Positions 25,541-33,943 of a stretch of 51,243 nt of DNA are shown in pieces. The DNA lies in contig JAKAJM010000008.1 of assembly GCA_021813765.1 (NCBI GenBank), positions 1-51,243 on the forward strand, read 5' to 3'. Within the stretch, counting starts at the first letter, position 1. The number at the start of each line of letters is the position of its first letter. Source of the stretch: Nitrospirota bacterium. GTDB lineage: Bacteria; Nitrospirota; Thermodesulfovibrionia; Thermodesulfovibrionales; JdFR-88. The notes under the pieces are model-generated. The model had not been told where the DNA came from and did not search any database. It saw nothing but the letters and a program-made list of their open reading frames with translations. Position numbers and translations under genes: made by a program.

Positions 25541-25985
25541 TGATAGGAGAGAAAGCCAAAAAGGAAATGTTGTCTGAGGACTTGCTGATAAAGAGCGAGG
25601 TCGAAACGGCCATAAGCATGCTGCAGGCCGTCCACAACAAACAGGCGCGGGGGGAGATGGACGCCGGGCAGGCAAAAAAACTCGGCGCCGACCTCCTGAG
25701 GGAGCTTCGTTACGGGACTGACGGATACTTCTGGGCGGACACGACGGAAGGCGTCAATGTTGTTTTGTATGGCAGGAAAGACGTGGAAGGAAGGAGCCGG
25801 CTTGAAGACAGGGATTCAAACGGGACTTTCTACATCAAGGAAATGATAGCAAAAGCGAAGGCCGGCGGAGGCTATGCCGATTATCTTTTCCCGAAGATGG
25901 GAGAGGCCGCACCCAGGAAAAAAGGTCATACGTGATGCTCTTTGAACCCTTTGGATGGGTTGTGGGCACCGGCTATTACCGCTAG
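25541..25985 (+). pseudogene. Cache-domain (sCache) sensor fragment with frameshift
   Basis: The protein matches the extracytoplasmic Cache domain of chemoreceptors and sensor kinases: KSEVETAISMLQAVHNK, LLRELRYGTDGYFWADTT, GRKDVEGRSRLEDRD, and GGGYADYLFPKMGE. The frame closes with TGA at 25933. Removing two bases (GA, 25934-25935) restores the expected ending LLFEPFGWVVGTGYY and runs to TAG at 25983-25985. There is no N-terminal membrane helix and no output domain. ATG 25541 (GAGG eight bases upstream) is taken as start; ATG 25492 is an alternative. Probably a decayed sensor, unless the two-base shift is a sequencing or assembly error. Confidence 0.68.
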
Positions 25986-26059
25986 AAACTGTTTGTTGCC
26001 GTCAAATTACTTTTTCCGGATGCCCAAAACCCGAGGCCGCCCGTGTTTGGAAATTCAGT

Positions 26060-26308
26060 TTACTTGATCAACCCTTTCTCCCTTAGGTACTCCTCGGAGG
26101 GTATCACCACGGAAGTGGAGCCGACGGTGTCCGAATACATCAGCCGGCCTGCGTCTATCATCTCCCTCATGGCCTTTTTCACGTGCTCCTGCATTTCGCC
26201 GGTCTCCGCGGATACGCCTGTTATTATGTCTTTTCCCTTCAGCTTCTTCCTGCCTTTGGCGGCCTGAACAAACCCGTAAATTTTATCCTGAAGCTCCGCC
26301 TGTTCCAC
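26060..26308 (-). CDS. Small winged-helix-like protein, possibly DsrD-like
   Basis: An 82-residue soluble protein. GTG 26308 has GGAGG seven bases upstream, so the gene looks real. The order of segments (KIYGFVQAAKGRKKL, a short acidic stretch, EHVKKAMREMIDAGRLMYSD, VGSTSVVIPSEEYL) resembles a compact winged helix. The VKK..eMi..G.L.Y...GST pattern recalls DsrD, the small protein associated with dissimilatory sulfite reductase, but similarity is judged by eye and weak. No dsr genes are present in the window. Confidence 0.6.
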   Translation of the reverse strand: MEQAELQDKIYGFVQAAKGRKKLKGKDIITGVSAETGEMQEHVKKAMREMIDAGRLMYSDTVGSTSVVIPSEEYLREKGLIK

Positions 26309-26459
26309 TTTGCGCCTCCAGTCATCCGCGTTTTAAACGTTTTTTACGCTGTCAAAAAACATGCGGCTGCCTGTTTTCATGTTACCGGAATGTCAGGCCC
26401 CGGCGGTATGATTCTTATCATGCGGAGCCGGCCTTTTTTGCGCTCCTTTGGGCTCATGA

Positions 26460-26672
26460 CTAATGCACTATTATTTTCCTTTTCGGGCAGATCTTTGATC
26501 TGGTAATATGGCATTTGTGGCAGAATGAGAGCGTTGAGCCCACCTGGCATTCACCCGGGGAATACGGGCAGCCGTGACAAAACTCCAGGGTCTGTTCATG
26601 TGTCTTGCCGCAAAGCCTTGCGGTGCATTTTTGGCAGTTGTGTATGCAGCCTTCCGCTACTTGTTCTGGCAT
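26460..26672 (-). CDS. Cys-rich small protein, probably metal binding
   Basis: A 70-residue protein with ten Cys: CIHNCQKC, then C, CHGC, C, CHKC and C, plus several His next to them. The paired CxxC pattern suggests two zinc or iron-sulfur sites. ATG 26672 is preceded by AAAGGAGG about eleven bases upstream, strong support for translation. No known family is recognised. It is followed at some distance by the possible winged-helix gene on the same strand. Confidence 0.62.
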   Translation of the reverse strand: MPEQVAEGCIHNCQKCTARLCGKTHEQTLEFCHGCPYSPGECQVGSTLSFCHKCHITRSKICPKRKIIVH

Positions 26673-27066
26673 TATTTTCTGGTCCTCCTTTGCCGTTCCT
26701 TTTCCATTCTCCGGGTCCTTCGAGCCCGGATTTTTGGTTAATCAGATCGCTTTTATTTTCTTGCCGGTTTTTTTGCGGGCGCTACGGGCCGCCGCCCCAT
26801 TACGGGATACAGCCGTCATTGGAGCCATCGGTAACGCGACCACTGGCCAGCCGTTTGGTGGTAACCGGTGGTTACGGTGGAAGCACTGCCTTGCCGGCAG
26901 ATGCGAAGGCCGCAAAAGTCATGGGCCCGTTCATTGGTGAGGTCTTAAAGTCCAAGGCCGTCTATTTATAACTTGTCAGGGATTTTTTGTTTTTTGTTTT
27001 TTGCCGTTTTTATCGCTTCTTCGGTATGCGCCGCAGGTCCGCTTGCTTACTAAGAACATCGCTAAT

Positions 27067-27173
27067 AAAGCCTCACGGTTGTCATTCCCGCAAGCGCGTC
27101 GGGAATCCTTCCTGAAAGCCGGAGAAAGATTCCGGACAAGCCGGAATGACAGATAACGGCTGAATGAGGCTTT
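27067..27173. repeat. Palindromic repeat element with AAAGCCTCA ends
   Basis: Outer arms AAAGCCTCA (27067-27075) and TGAGGCTTT (27165-27173) enclose GTTGTCATTCC and GGAATGACA-like arms, giving a long imperfect hairpin of about 107 bases. The inner GTCATTCCCGCAAGCG is shared with the centres of the MITE-like elements elsewhere. Confidence 0.6.
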
Positions 27174-27271
27174 CCTAATGGTCGTCTTAGTAACTCTGAT
27201 TTTGAAATTATAAATTTATAAGTATTTTAAATTATAAATTATTCTTTTTTCAAGGCTCTTATGATGAATCA

Positions 27272-27308
27272 CCCTGCGGCAAGCCGCAGGGTATCGAAGT
27301 CAAAGATT
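27272..27308. repeat. REP palindrome, GCGGCAAGC family
   Basis: Perfect hairpin CCCTGCGGC-AA-GCCGCAGGG (27272-27291) followed by TATCGAAGTCAAAG. The same unit, including the GAAGTCAAA tail, occurs at 47843-47875. Confidence 0.65.
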
Positions 27309-27316
27309 TTTAGTTT

Positions 27317-27366
27317 GTCATTCCGGCCGGATTTATTCTGGCTGCAAATAAAAACGGGCGGAATCG
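27317..27366. repeat. GTCATTCCGGCCGG repeat, copy 1
   Basis: GTCATTCCGGCCGGATTTAT followed by TCTG, CTGCAAATAAAAACGGG and GGAATCG. Nearly identical to 31337-31384; a diverged inverted copy forms part of the element at 43807-43974. Confidence 0.65.
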
Positions 27367-27448
27367 TGCTTTTCGTAAACCGGATAAGCGCATAGCCAAT
27401 TTCGAATTCCCATGCAACGGGAAACCCCAAAAGGGTAAAATAGAGCAT

Positions 27449-28594
27449 ATGCGTTTGGACGCCGAGGCCTTAAAAAACATATACCTGGTAAACCTTGGAG
27501 TTGCCCCAGGTGAAAGAGTGCTTGTCTTTACCGACAGGCCTTCTGACAGGGAACAGGCCCCAAAGGGCAGGGAACTTAAGCGCAGGCTTCAGCTTGGGGA
27601 GATAGCGCGCGCCACGGTTCTGGCGGGGCGCGGGCTTGCCGGCAGGATAATATTCAAGGAATACCCGGCAACCGGGGCCCCTGCCGTAGAGCCTCCAAGG
27701 GCGCTCTGGACCGCCGCTTTCGGCAAAAAATGCGTTTCGGAGCTTCAGGCAGAAGGGCTCTTGCGGGACATCCTTAAAAAGACCCCTCGCGCTGAAGAGG
27801 CGCTTGAGGCGGCCGGAAAGATAGTAAAAAGCCACTCGCAGGAAGCCGTGGATGCGGTCATAGCCCTTTCCAACTATTCCACCACGCACACCACATTCCG
27901 GAAGCTCCTTACCGGCTATGCAGGCGCCCGCTATGCAAGCATGCCCCTTTTTGACCTGACGATGCTCAAGGGGCCGATGGGCGCAGATTACGCGGAGCTT
28001 AAGAAGTTCACCAGGCGGGTGGCTGCGGCCATCAGGCAGGCCGACCGGGTGGAGGTGTCCACTCCAAACGGCACGAGGCTTCTTTTCAGGAAAGGGAAAA
28101 GAAGCGTCCACGAGGACAACGGCGATTACAGGAAACCGGGGGCGGCGGGCAACCTGCCCGCGGGCGAGGTTTACCTTGCCCCTGTCGAGGGCACCGCAAA
28201 CGGGCGGCTCGTCCTAGAGTGGGCGCCGACCAGAAAATTGAAAACCCCTGTGACGCTTTCAGTGAAGGACGGGGCCGTCACCGGCATCGAGGGCTCGGAA
28301 CCTTTTGCCGCCTATCTGAGGGACAAGATCGCCTCCTGCGCCTCGTGCGCAAACATTGCAGAGCTTGGCATCGGCACAAACCCCCTGGCTACCAGGCCCG
28401 ACAACATACTGGAGTCCGAAAAGATCCTTGGCACCATCCATATAGCCATTGGGGACAACCATACATTTGGCGGCAAGGTGCATGCCCCGTTCCACCAGGA
28501 TTTCGTTTTCTTTTCCCCTACCGTCAGGATATTTTTGCCCTCAGGGGACAGCAGGGTGGTCGTAAGGAACGGGAAGCACTTCTCCGCTCCTTAA
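27449..28594 (+). CDS. M29-type aminopeptidase (aminopeptidase T family)
   Basis: M29 enzymes are metal-dependent dimeric exo-aminopeptidases. The 381-residue protein has VNLGVAPGERVLVFTD at the start, the family signature NLPAGEVYLAPVEGTANG in the middle (metal-ligand Glu), NIAELGIGTNP, and the C-terminal block KILGTIHIAIGDNHTFGGKV followed by HAPFHQDF with the conserved His/Asp residues. Cytoplasmic. A TAAAAT lies at 27436-27441, so its message may have a very short leader. The cutA gene follows after 17 bases and the endonuclease V gene overlaps cutA, suggesting a three-gene operon. Confidence 0.87.
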   Translation: MRLDAEALKNIYLVNLGVAPGERVLVFTDRPSDREQAPKGRELKRRLQLGEIARATVLAGRGLAGRIIFKEYPATGAPAVEPPRALWTAAFGKKCVSELQAEGLLRDILKKTPRAEEALEAAGKIVKSHSQEAVDAVIALSNYSTTHTTFRKLLTGYAGARYASMPLFDLTMLKGPMGADYAELKKFTRRVAAAIRQADRVEVSTPNGTRLLFRKGKRSVHEDNGDYRKPGAAGNLPAGEVYLAPVEGTANGRLVLEWAPTRKLKTPVTLSVKDGAVTGIEGSEPFAAYLRDKIASCASCANIAELGIGTNPLATRPDNILESEKILGTIHIAIGDNHTFGGKVHAPFHQDFVFFSPTVRIFLPSGDSRVVVRNGKHFSAP

Positions 28595-28611
28595 AAAATT
28601 TTTTATTTTTT

Positions 28612-28926
28612 ATGGAACATATTGTCGTATTCATAACGGCCCCGGACCAGGAGACGGCGGCGGGCATCGCGCGGGCGCTTGTGGGCGAGTCGCTTGCGGC
28701 GTGCGTAAACATCTTGCCAGGCGTCAGGTCCATCTATTCCTGGAAGGGAAAAATAGAGGACGAAGCGGAGGTCCTCATGATGGCAAAGACCAGAAGGCCG
28801 CTTTTTGAAAGGTTAAGCGCCAGGGTAAAGGAGCTCCACCCTTACGAGACCCCGGAGATAATCGCCCTTCCCCTGACCGCGGGCTCCAGGGAGTACCTGG
28901 ACTGGCTCAATGACGTCACGGACTGA
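28612..28926 (+). CDS. cutA: Divalent-cation tolerance protein CutA
   Basis: A 104-residue trimeric, ferredoxin-like-fold protein. Diagnostic blocks: VFITAPDQETAAGIARALV, LAACVNILPGVRSIYSWKGK, EDEAEVLMMAKTR and the conserved HPYETPEIIALP. Originally linked to copper tolerance in E. coli; physiological role still debated. ATG 28612 fits the family length; a longer reading of the same frame back to 28219 is out of register with the real upstream gene and was not used. Overlaps the endonuclease V start by 17 bases. Confidence 0.95.
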   Translation: MEHIVVFITAPDQETAAGIARALVGESLAACVNILPGVRSIYSWKGKIEDEAEVLMMAKTRRPLFERLSARVKELHPYETPEIIALPLTAGSREYLDWLNDVTD

Positions 28927-29659
28927 AGACGGAAAAGAAAACGTAAAGAACCCTCAGCCGGAGGAGGAGCTTTCCCTCCTGCAAAACTGCAAATGGCAAG
29001 CAGGCATTACGGTCCGCAGGGCCAGGGAGATCCAGCGCGCCATGAGGGACCGGGTGCGGGTCGTCCCTCTGGGAGAAAAAAAGAAAAATATCCGGTTGGT
29101 GGCGGGGGCTGACGCAGCGTTCCTTGATGACAAGGTGCTCGCCGTGGCCTGCCTGTTCACATACCCGGAGCTTGAGCTCATAGACACGCAGACCGCATTG
29201 ATGGAGCTGACTTTTCCGTATGTGCCCGGGCTTCTCAGCTTCAGGGAAGGGCCCGCGGTAATATGCGCCGTGCGTAAACTCCGGGAAAGGCCGGACGTCC
29301 TCATGCTGGACGGACAAGGCATAGCTCACCCGCAGATGATAGGGATCGCCTCCCATGTGGGGGTACTGCTCGACATGCCCACTGTGGGATGCGCCAAGTC
29401 TAGGCTGGTGGGGAAGTACAGGGAGCCTGGCTTGAAGCGCGGCAGCGCCTCGCCTCTTTATTTTGAAGGCCGCAGGGTGGGGACGGTCATAAGGAGCAAA
29501 GACGGCGTAAGACCCCTGTTCGTGTCTCCCGGCCATCTGGTGGACTTCCGGGATGCTGAGGAGCTGGTGCTTTCCTGCTCGAAGGGGTACAGGCTGCCGG
29601 AGCCAACCAGGGCAGCCGACCTGGAGACAAAAAGGCTTAAAAGGGAAAAAATAAAATAA
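28910..29659 (+). CDS. nfi: Endonuclease V (deoxyinosine repair)
   Basis: Endonuclease V nicks DNA one base 3' of deoxyinosine. The RNase H-like core is complete: Asp68 in AGADAAF, Glu in YVPGLLSFREGP, Asp in VLMLDGQGIAHP, and the downstream CAKSRLVG and VFYRG-equivalent SPGHLVDF blocks. At 249 residues it is slightly long because of a polar N-terminal extension of about 25 residues; the true start may lie inside, but ATG 28910 overlaps cutA as expected for coupled translation. Confidence 0.94.
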   Translation: MTSRTEDGKENVKNPQPEEELSLLQNCKWQAGITVRRAREIQRAMRDRVRVVPLGEKKKNIRLVAGADAAFLDDKVLAVACLFTYPELELIDTQTALMELTFPYVPGLLSFREGPAVICAVRKLRERPDVLMLDGQGIAHPQMIGIASHVGVLLDMPTVGCAKSRLVGKYREPGLKRGSASPLYFEGRRVGTVIRSKDGVRPLFVSPGHLVDFRDAEELVLSCSKGYRLPEPTRAADLETKRLKREKIK

Positions 29660-29680
29660 AAAATAAAAATATCCTGAAAA

Positions 29681-30121
29681 TCAAAAACACGTCGTAATGT
29701 CCTCCGCTATCCGGATATTCCGCTCCGGAAGGGCCTCTTTAACCCTCTTCAGTATATCGCCTGAGGTAAAAGGCTTCATGATCACCCCGGTTGCCCCATG
29801 CCTGCCGATCAGGCGCTTTGCATCGTTCACATGCGTGAGCAGCACAAACCTTTTTGCCCCGGGGTGCTCCCGCGCTATCCTCTCAAGCAGCTCCGCTGCG
29901 CCCATATCCGGCAGATAATCGTTTATAAAAACCAGATCAAAGGGGCGGAAAAAACCATCCCCCGTGGCGGGCGGACAGCCCATTGCCTCGACCGCCTCCC
30001 TTCCGGAGGCCGCTAGCCGGATGAGGTTGTTTTTGTTCCTCTCAAAAATATGGAAAAAGTAATGCCTGATAAAAAGGCTCTCCGACACAACCAGTATGGC
30101 AAGCCCCTCCCTGCCTGTCAT
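29681..30121 (-). CDS. Stand-alone response regulator receiver protein
   Basis: A CheY-like receiver domain of about 146 residues. The phosphorylatable Asp is in VFINDYLPDMG, the Thr position in FVLLTHVND, and the conserved Lys in GVIMKPF. The first acidic pair after beta-strand 1 is replaced (LVVSESLF instead of VDD), so Mg binding may be impaired and the domain could be a pseudo-receiver. No output domain. ATG 30121 is chosen because the fold begins there; the frame extends upstream to 30220 without domain features. No kinase adjacent. Confidence 0.78.
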   Translation of the reverse strand: MTGREGLAILVVSESLFIRHYFFHIFERNKNNLIRLAASGREAVEAMGCPPATGDGFFRPFDLVFINDYLPDMGAAELLERIAREHPGAKRFVLLTHVNDAKRLIGRHGATGVIMKPFTSGDILKRVKEALPERNIRIAEDITTCF

Positions 30122-30355
30122 TATGGCCCTTATCCCCTCCGGCCGCAGATTGTCAATGCAAAAAACTATTATTAAATTTTTTCCACAACCTATGATATAC
30201 ACAATATGCGAAAAATGCAATTTTAAATTGCGTATGAATTTGCCCTTTGCGAAGCTCTTAAAGCTGATATGATTTAGTCAGGAACGGGACCTTCCGCTTT
30301 AAAAGTCTCCTTCAGAAAAGCCATCCGGGGAAAGGAGAAAAAACAGAAAACTGCC

Positions 30356-31228
30356 ATGAATAAGGCGGCGGCTCTTGCAGGGATCCTCTTGATGCTCCTG
30401 GCCTTTGTCCATCAGACAGCGGCGGCTGAAGACGGAAAGAGGCCGGAAAAACCTATGGTGCTCAGGATAAGCGACCGGAAAGTCATAAGCTTTGACCGGA
30501 TGATAAAGGAGATAAGCGGCGCGGACATCGTCCTGGTCGGAGAAAGCCATAGCAGCGACGCGGACCACAGGGCGGAGCTGGCCATCATCAAGGCTCTCCA
30601 CGCCTCCGTTACGCCTCTTGCTCTGGGGCTTGAGATGTTCAGCTCCGGCAGCCAGAGGGAACTGGACGGATGGGTAACGGGAGATATCCCCCTTGAAAGC
30701 TTCCTCAAGGTCTATTATGACAACTGGGACATGCCCTGGCGCCTTTACAGCGGCATTTTACTTTTTGCCAGGCAGGTCCGCATGCCGGTGTTCGGGCTTA
30801 ACCTGCCAAGCGAGATAAGCAACAAGGTGTTCAGGCACGGGTTCGGTTCCCTATCGCCTGCCGAAAAAAAGGAACTGCCCTCCGGTGTCACCTGCACCGT
30901 CGATGAGGAGTACAAACGCTACATAAAAGAGATGTACTCGTTCCACGCGGGGATGGGCGGCCGGTCCTTTTATGATTTCTGCCAGGCCCAGATGCTCTGG
31001 GACTCTGTGATGGCGCGCAACATCACGGAAAACCTTAAAAGGTCGCCGGGGATGAAGATGGTGGTGCTTGCGGGCATGGGACATGCCTGGAAAAGGGGGA
31101 TACCTGCCCAGATAAGGAATATCTCGGACTACAGGTACGTGGTCGTGCTGCCGGCGATGCCCGACGGCAGAGCGGTAGATGAAATAACTTCAGCCGATGC
31201 GGATTACGTACTTTTAAGCCCGGAGTGA
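30356..31228 (+). CDS. ChaN-family (haem-binding lipoprotein-like) secreted protein
   Basis: A 290-residue exported protein with signal peptide ALAGILLMLLAFVHQTAAAED. ChaN/DUF399 features: IVLVGESHSSDADHRAE (GExH motif), LALGLEMFS, the DNWDMPWRLY block, FGLNLPSEI, and a C-terminal VVLAGMGHAWKRGIP. The Campylobacter ChaN binds haem pairs and is linked to iron uptake; other members are uncharacterised. No lipobox Cys is present at the cleavage site, so it is probably periplasmic rather than lipidated. Solitary gene. Confidence 0.85.
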   Translation: MNKAAALAGILLMLLAFVHQTAAAEDGKRPEKPMVLRISDRKVISFDRMIKEISGADIVLVGESHSSDADHRAELAIIKALHASVTPLALGLEMFSSGSQRELDGWVTGDIPLESFLKVYYDNWDMPWRLYSGILLFARQVRMPVFGLNLPSEISNKVFRHGFGSLSPAEKKELPSGVTCTVDEEYKRYIKEMYSFHAGMGGRSFYDFCQAQMLWDSVMARNITENLKRSPGMKMVVLAGMGHAWKRGIPAQIRNISDYRYVVVLPAMPDGRAVDEITSADADYVLLSPE

Positions 31229-31336
31229 CCGCGGGCGGTTGCAATTCGTCTGTTAGCGTGGTGCGTCGTAAATTCCTTTACATAACAACTTCAAGAGACT
31301 TTGGAAAACCACGCAAGGCTGCATTCGTTTGAAGCA

Positions 31337-31384
31337 GTCATTCCGGCCGGATTTATTCTGTTTGCAAATAAAAACGGGAATGAC
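31337..31384. repeat. GTCATTCCGGCCGG repeat, copy 2
   Basis: GTCATTCCGGCCGGATTTAT, TCTGTTTGCAAATAAAAACG, GGAATGAC. Differs from the 27317 copy at only a few positions. Confidence 0.65.
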
Positions 31385-31420
31385 AACAAATTAATGCTAA
31401 AAATTTTTGAAACGCCATAT

Positions 31421-31564
31421 TAGTGTGGTGCGTCGTAAATCTCTTTACATTAGAAAGCTCCAAGAAATAAATCCGTTTTTTCGTCATTCCCGAGGTCTTA
31501 AGCGGGAATAACGGCCAAAATACGCTTCTTTACATTTGTTAGAGTCGTTGGACTCACTACACTA
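31421..31564. mobile_element. MITE-like element C (CTAGTGT termini)
   Basis: 144 bases. Left end TAGTGTGGTG, right end CACTACACTA (minus strand TAGTGTAGTG). After the left end comes CGTCGTAAATCTCTTTACAT and TAGAAAGCTCCAAG, found inverted in element A at 8940-9154; the right part GCTTCTTTACATTTGTTAGAG also matches element A. Non-coding. Confidence 0.75.
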
Positions 31565-31654
31565 GCTTGCCGCAGAGTGACCTTTTTTGTGTTGAGGGAA
31601 TCCCCGGCATCGAATTGCAGGTTAAAATTTTGCAAAGCAAAAAGGGCCGCGCGC

Positions 31655-31693
31655 TAAAAAAGAAAAAGAGGGGAACCAGAAACTCCCCTCTTT
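31655..31693 (-). terminator. Rho-independent terminator after the serine palmitoyltransferase gene
   Basis: Minus strand: AAAGAGGGGA (31693-31684), loop, TCCCCTCTTT (31674-31665), then TTCTTTTTT. A 10-base perfect stem with T tract, 31 bases after the stop at 31725. The plus-strand reading also has TTTGTTTT after the stem and could work weakly in that direction. Confidence 0.85.
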
Positions 31694-31724
31694 GTTTTCC
31701 GTGAAAAAAACGCCTAAAAAAATT

Positions 31725-32921
31725 TTATCCTATAAGCCCCAGGGCCTTGCCCACTTTCGCGAAGGCCTCAAGAACCACGTCCAGATGCTCGTCGGTGTGC
31801 GTGGCCATATAGCTTGTCCTTATCAGCGCCTTGCCGTTTGGCACGGCCGGAGGGACCGCCACGTTCACGAACACCCCCTCGTCCTGGAGCATGAAGGCCA
31901 TCTTGAAGGCAGCCTCGCTATCGTCCAGGATGACGGGGACTATGGGGGTCTCCGTAGGACCGGTCTCAAAACCCATGGCCTTGAACCCGCTTATCATCTT
32001 GTGCGTGTTCTTCCAGAGCTGCTCAAGCCTTTCAGGCTCATTTTCTATGATGTCGAGGGCGGCGCTCACCGCTGCCACCGAGGCTGGCGGCGGGCTTGCG
32101 CTGAATATCAGCGAGCGCGCGAAATGCTTTATATAATGGACCACTTCCTCGGAGCCCGCTATGAAGCCGCCTATTGACGCCAGGGATTTGGAATAAGTGC
32201 CCATGACGAGGTCCACCTCTTTTTCGAGCCCGAAGTGCTCCGCGGTACCGCGGCCCGTCTTGCCCAGGACCCCTATTCCGTGGGCGTCATCCACCATCAC
32301 CCTTGCCCCGTGACTGTGGGCGAGCCGCACTATCTGGGGCAGTTTCGCGATGTCCCCTTCCATGCTGAAGACACCGTCCACCACCACAAGCGCGCCGCCC
32401 CCGTCCAGGGAGCCCAGCACCCGCTCCAGGTCGTCCATCTCGTTATGGCGGAATTTTTTCACCTCGGAGTAGGAGAGCCTGCAGCCGTCTATTATGCTAG
32501 CGTGGTCCATCTTGTCTATCACCACGAAATCGTCTTTCCCGCAGAGGGCGGATATGACGCCAAGGTTTACCTGGAAACCGGTCGAAAAGACCAGGGCAGC
32601 CTCCTTGCGCATGAAGCGGGCCAGCTTTTCCTCAAGCGCCACGTGGATGTCCAGGGTGCCGTTCAGAAAGCGGGAGCCAGCGCAGCCCGAGCCGTATTTC
32701 TTTATGGCCTCGATGGCCGCCTCCTTTACCTTGGGGTGGTTCGTAAGCCCAAGGTAGTTGTTGGAGCCCACCATGATCATCCGTTTGCCGTCCAGGTACA
32801 CCACCGGGTCCTGGGCGCTTTCTATCGTCCTGAAATAAGGATAGAGCCCGGCGTGCATAAGCTCCCTGGCCTTCGTGAATTTCCTGCATTTTTCAAACAA
32901 GTCCTGACGCTTTATAGCCAT
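31725..32921 (-). CDS. spt: Serine palmitoyltransferase-like alpha-oxoamine synthase (PLP enzyme)
   Basis: Alpha-oxoamine synthases condense an amino acid with an acyl-CoA or acyl-ACP. Among them this 398-residue protein matches the Bacteroidetes-type serine palmitoyltransferase pattern best: [68 protein letters not shown], and the PLP-Lys motif [15 protein letters not shown]. BioF and Kbl have a different block where this has [11 protein letters not shown] 32921 is used; an in-frame GTG at 32951 has a stronger AAGGAAGGGG site and would add ten residues overlapping the SDR gene. Product would be 3-ketosphinganine; the downstream terminator ends the operon. Confidence 0.88.
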   Translation of the reverse strand: MAIKRQDLFEKCRKFTKARELMHAGLYPYFRTIESAQDPVVYLDGKRMIMVGSNNYLGLTNHPKVKEAAIEAIKKYGSGCAGSRFLNGTLDIHVALEEKLARFMRKEAALVFSTGFQVNLGVISALCGKDDFVVIDKMDHASIIDGCRLSYSEVKKFRHNEMDDLERVLGSLDGGGALVVVDGVFSMEGDIAKLPQIVRLAHSHGARVMVDDAHGIGVLGKTGRGTAEHFGLEKEVDLVMGTYSKSLASIGGFIAGSEEVVHYIKHFARSLIFSASPPPASVAAVSAALDIIENEPERLEQLWKNTHKMISGFKAMGFETGPTETPIVPVILDDSEAAFKMAFMLQDEGVFVNVAVPPAVPNGKALIRTSYMATHTDEHLDVVLEAFAKVGKALGLIG

Positions 32922-33904
32922 TGATGAATCTTGTACCAGTCTGCTGTCCACTTTACCCCTTCCTTTAAGGTGATTTTGGGCTCGAATCCTATTTCCCTCC
33001 TTGCCCTGTCCGCGTCACAGCACCAGTCCTTGAATCCCATCTCCCTTATCTTGTCCCTGTTTATTATACCTGAATCCTGACGGCCTATACCGGAAAATAC
33101 CGCAGCTGCGGGAAGAAGGAACCGAGGCAAGGGGACCTTGAGCGGCCTCTCCCTTTTCGCCCAGGGCATGGCCCGGGCTATGGCAGCGGCTATCTCCGTA
33201 TTGGTGTAGATATTGCCGTCGGACAGAAAATAGACCCCGGCATTCCTGCTGCCTTTCGCCCCCGTCTGGCCGGCCGCGGCCATCATGGCGCTCACAAGGT
33301 CCTCTACATAAATAAGCGAATACCGGCCCTCCCCCCAGTAAAAAAAAAGCCCTTTTTTGATCATTTTAAAAAAAAGATAAAAATCCCTGTCCCCGGGGCC
33401 GTAAACCGCCGTGGGCCGCAATATTGTGACAGGCGCCTGCGCGGCTATCTCCAGGACCGCCTCTTCTCCCATGAGCTTGCTTTTTCCGTAATGAGAGACG
33501 GGGTGGGGGGGTATGTCTTCGGTCAGGGGAGGCATCCCTTTAAGAACGGGGCCTGCCGCAGAGAGGCTGCTCAGATATATGAACTTCTTGAGCTCCGGGG
33601 TCTCCCTGACGGCCGCCTGGGCCAGGTTTCTTGTCCCCCGGGCGTTCACATCATAGAATTCGTTCTCCCTGTTTGTCTTGGTGAGACCCGCCAGGTGGAA
33701 GATGATATCTGCGCCCCGGACCGCCTTTGCCAGGGAAGCGGGATCCGAGAGGTCTCCCATGCACACCTCCACCGGCAGTCCGCTCAGCTTCTGCCGGGCA
33801 GCTCCGCTGCGGGCCAGGCAGCGCACCTTGTGTCCGTTTTCAAGGAGCTTTGGCAGCAAATGGCTCCCTATGAAACCGGTAGCTCCTGTGACCAGGGCGA
33901 TCAT
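32912..33904 (-). CDS. Extended SDR, NAD(P)-dependent epimerase/dehydratase family
   Basis: A 330-residue Rossmann enzyme: cofactor loop [28 protein letters not shown], active-site Ser region [10 protein letters not shown], catalytic YGKSK (Tyr-x-x-x-Lys), and [12 protein letters not shown]. It overlaps the serine palmitoyltransferase start by about ten bases. In some bacteria (Caulobacter cerR) the reductase for 3-ketosphinganine is an SDR of this extended type, so the pairing suggests that role here. Sugar-nucleotide epimerase remains the alternative. It follows htpX after 39 bases. Confidence 0.88.
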   Translation of the reverse strand: MIALVTGATGFIGSHLLPKLLENGHKVRCLARSGAARQKLSGLPVEVCMGDLSDPASLAKAVRGADIIFHLAGLTKTNRENEFYDVNARGTRNLAQAAVRETPELKKFIYLSSLSAAGPVLKGMPPLTEDIPPHPVSHYGKSKLMGEEAVLEIAAQAPVTILRPTAVYGPGDRDFYLFFKMIKKGLFFYWGEGRYSLIYVEDLVSAMMAAAGQTGAKGSRNAGVYFLSDGNIYTNTEIAAAIARAMPWAKRERPLKVPLPRFLLPAAAVFSGIGRQDSGIINRDKIREMGFKDWCCDADRARREIGFEPKITLKEGVKWTADWYKIHQWL

Positions 33905-33943
33905 AGGTAAGATATTTTGATGTATTACGGCAAAAGTGTCAAC

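Larger units (their letters stand above)
26673..27448. other. Gene-poor stretch with palindromic repeats
   Basis: Plus-strand ORFs across the first 300 bases have no ribosome binding site and low-complexity N-termini; the last 45 residues of one (ending at 26971) look protein-like (VTGGYGGSTALPADAKAAKV) but match no family I know. The rest holds three palindromic repeats, listed separately, and an AT-rich run near 27200-27250. Confidence 0.45.
31229..31654. other. Gene-free repeat cluster
   Basis: No ORF of interest. It contains a solo MITE end (TAGCGTGGTGCGTCGTAAAT at 31254), the GTCATTCCGGCCGG repeat copy 2 (31337-31384), the MITE-like element C (31421-31564) and, directly after it, TAGCTTGCCGCAGAGTGA, which looks like a cut copy of the GCGGCAAGC palindrome in inverted orientation. 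Confidence 0.6.

Noticed and set aside
26525-26971. 148-residue plus-strand ORF with a protein-like C-terminal 45 residues
   Set aside because: No ribosome binding site, low-complexity N-terminal part, and it overlaps a minus-strand Cys-rich gene with a strong ribosome binding site. At most its tail is a remnant of an unknown gene.
28219-28611. Extended N-terminus for CutA
   Set aside because: This part lies over the M29 aminopeptidase in another frame; the normal CutA length starts at ATG 28612.
31725-32921. Annotation as BioF (biotin) or Kbl (threonine catabolism)
   Set aside because: The GSRFLNGT and [10 protein letters not shown] context matches serine palmitoyltransferases, and no bio or tdh genes are adjacent.
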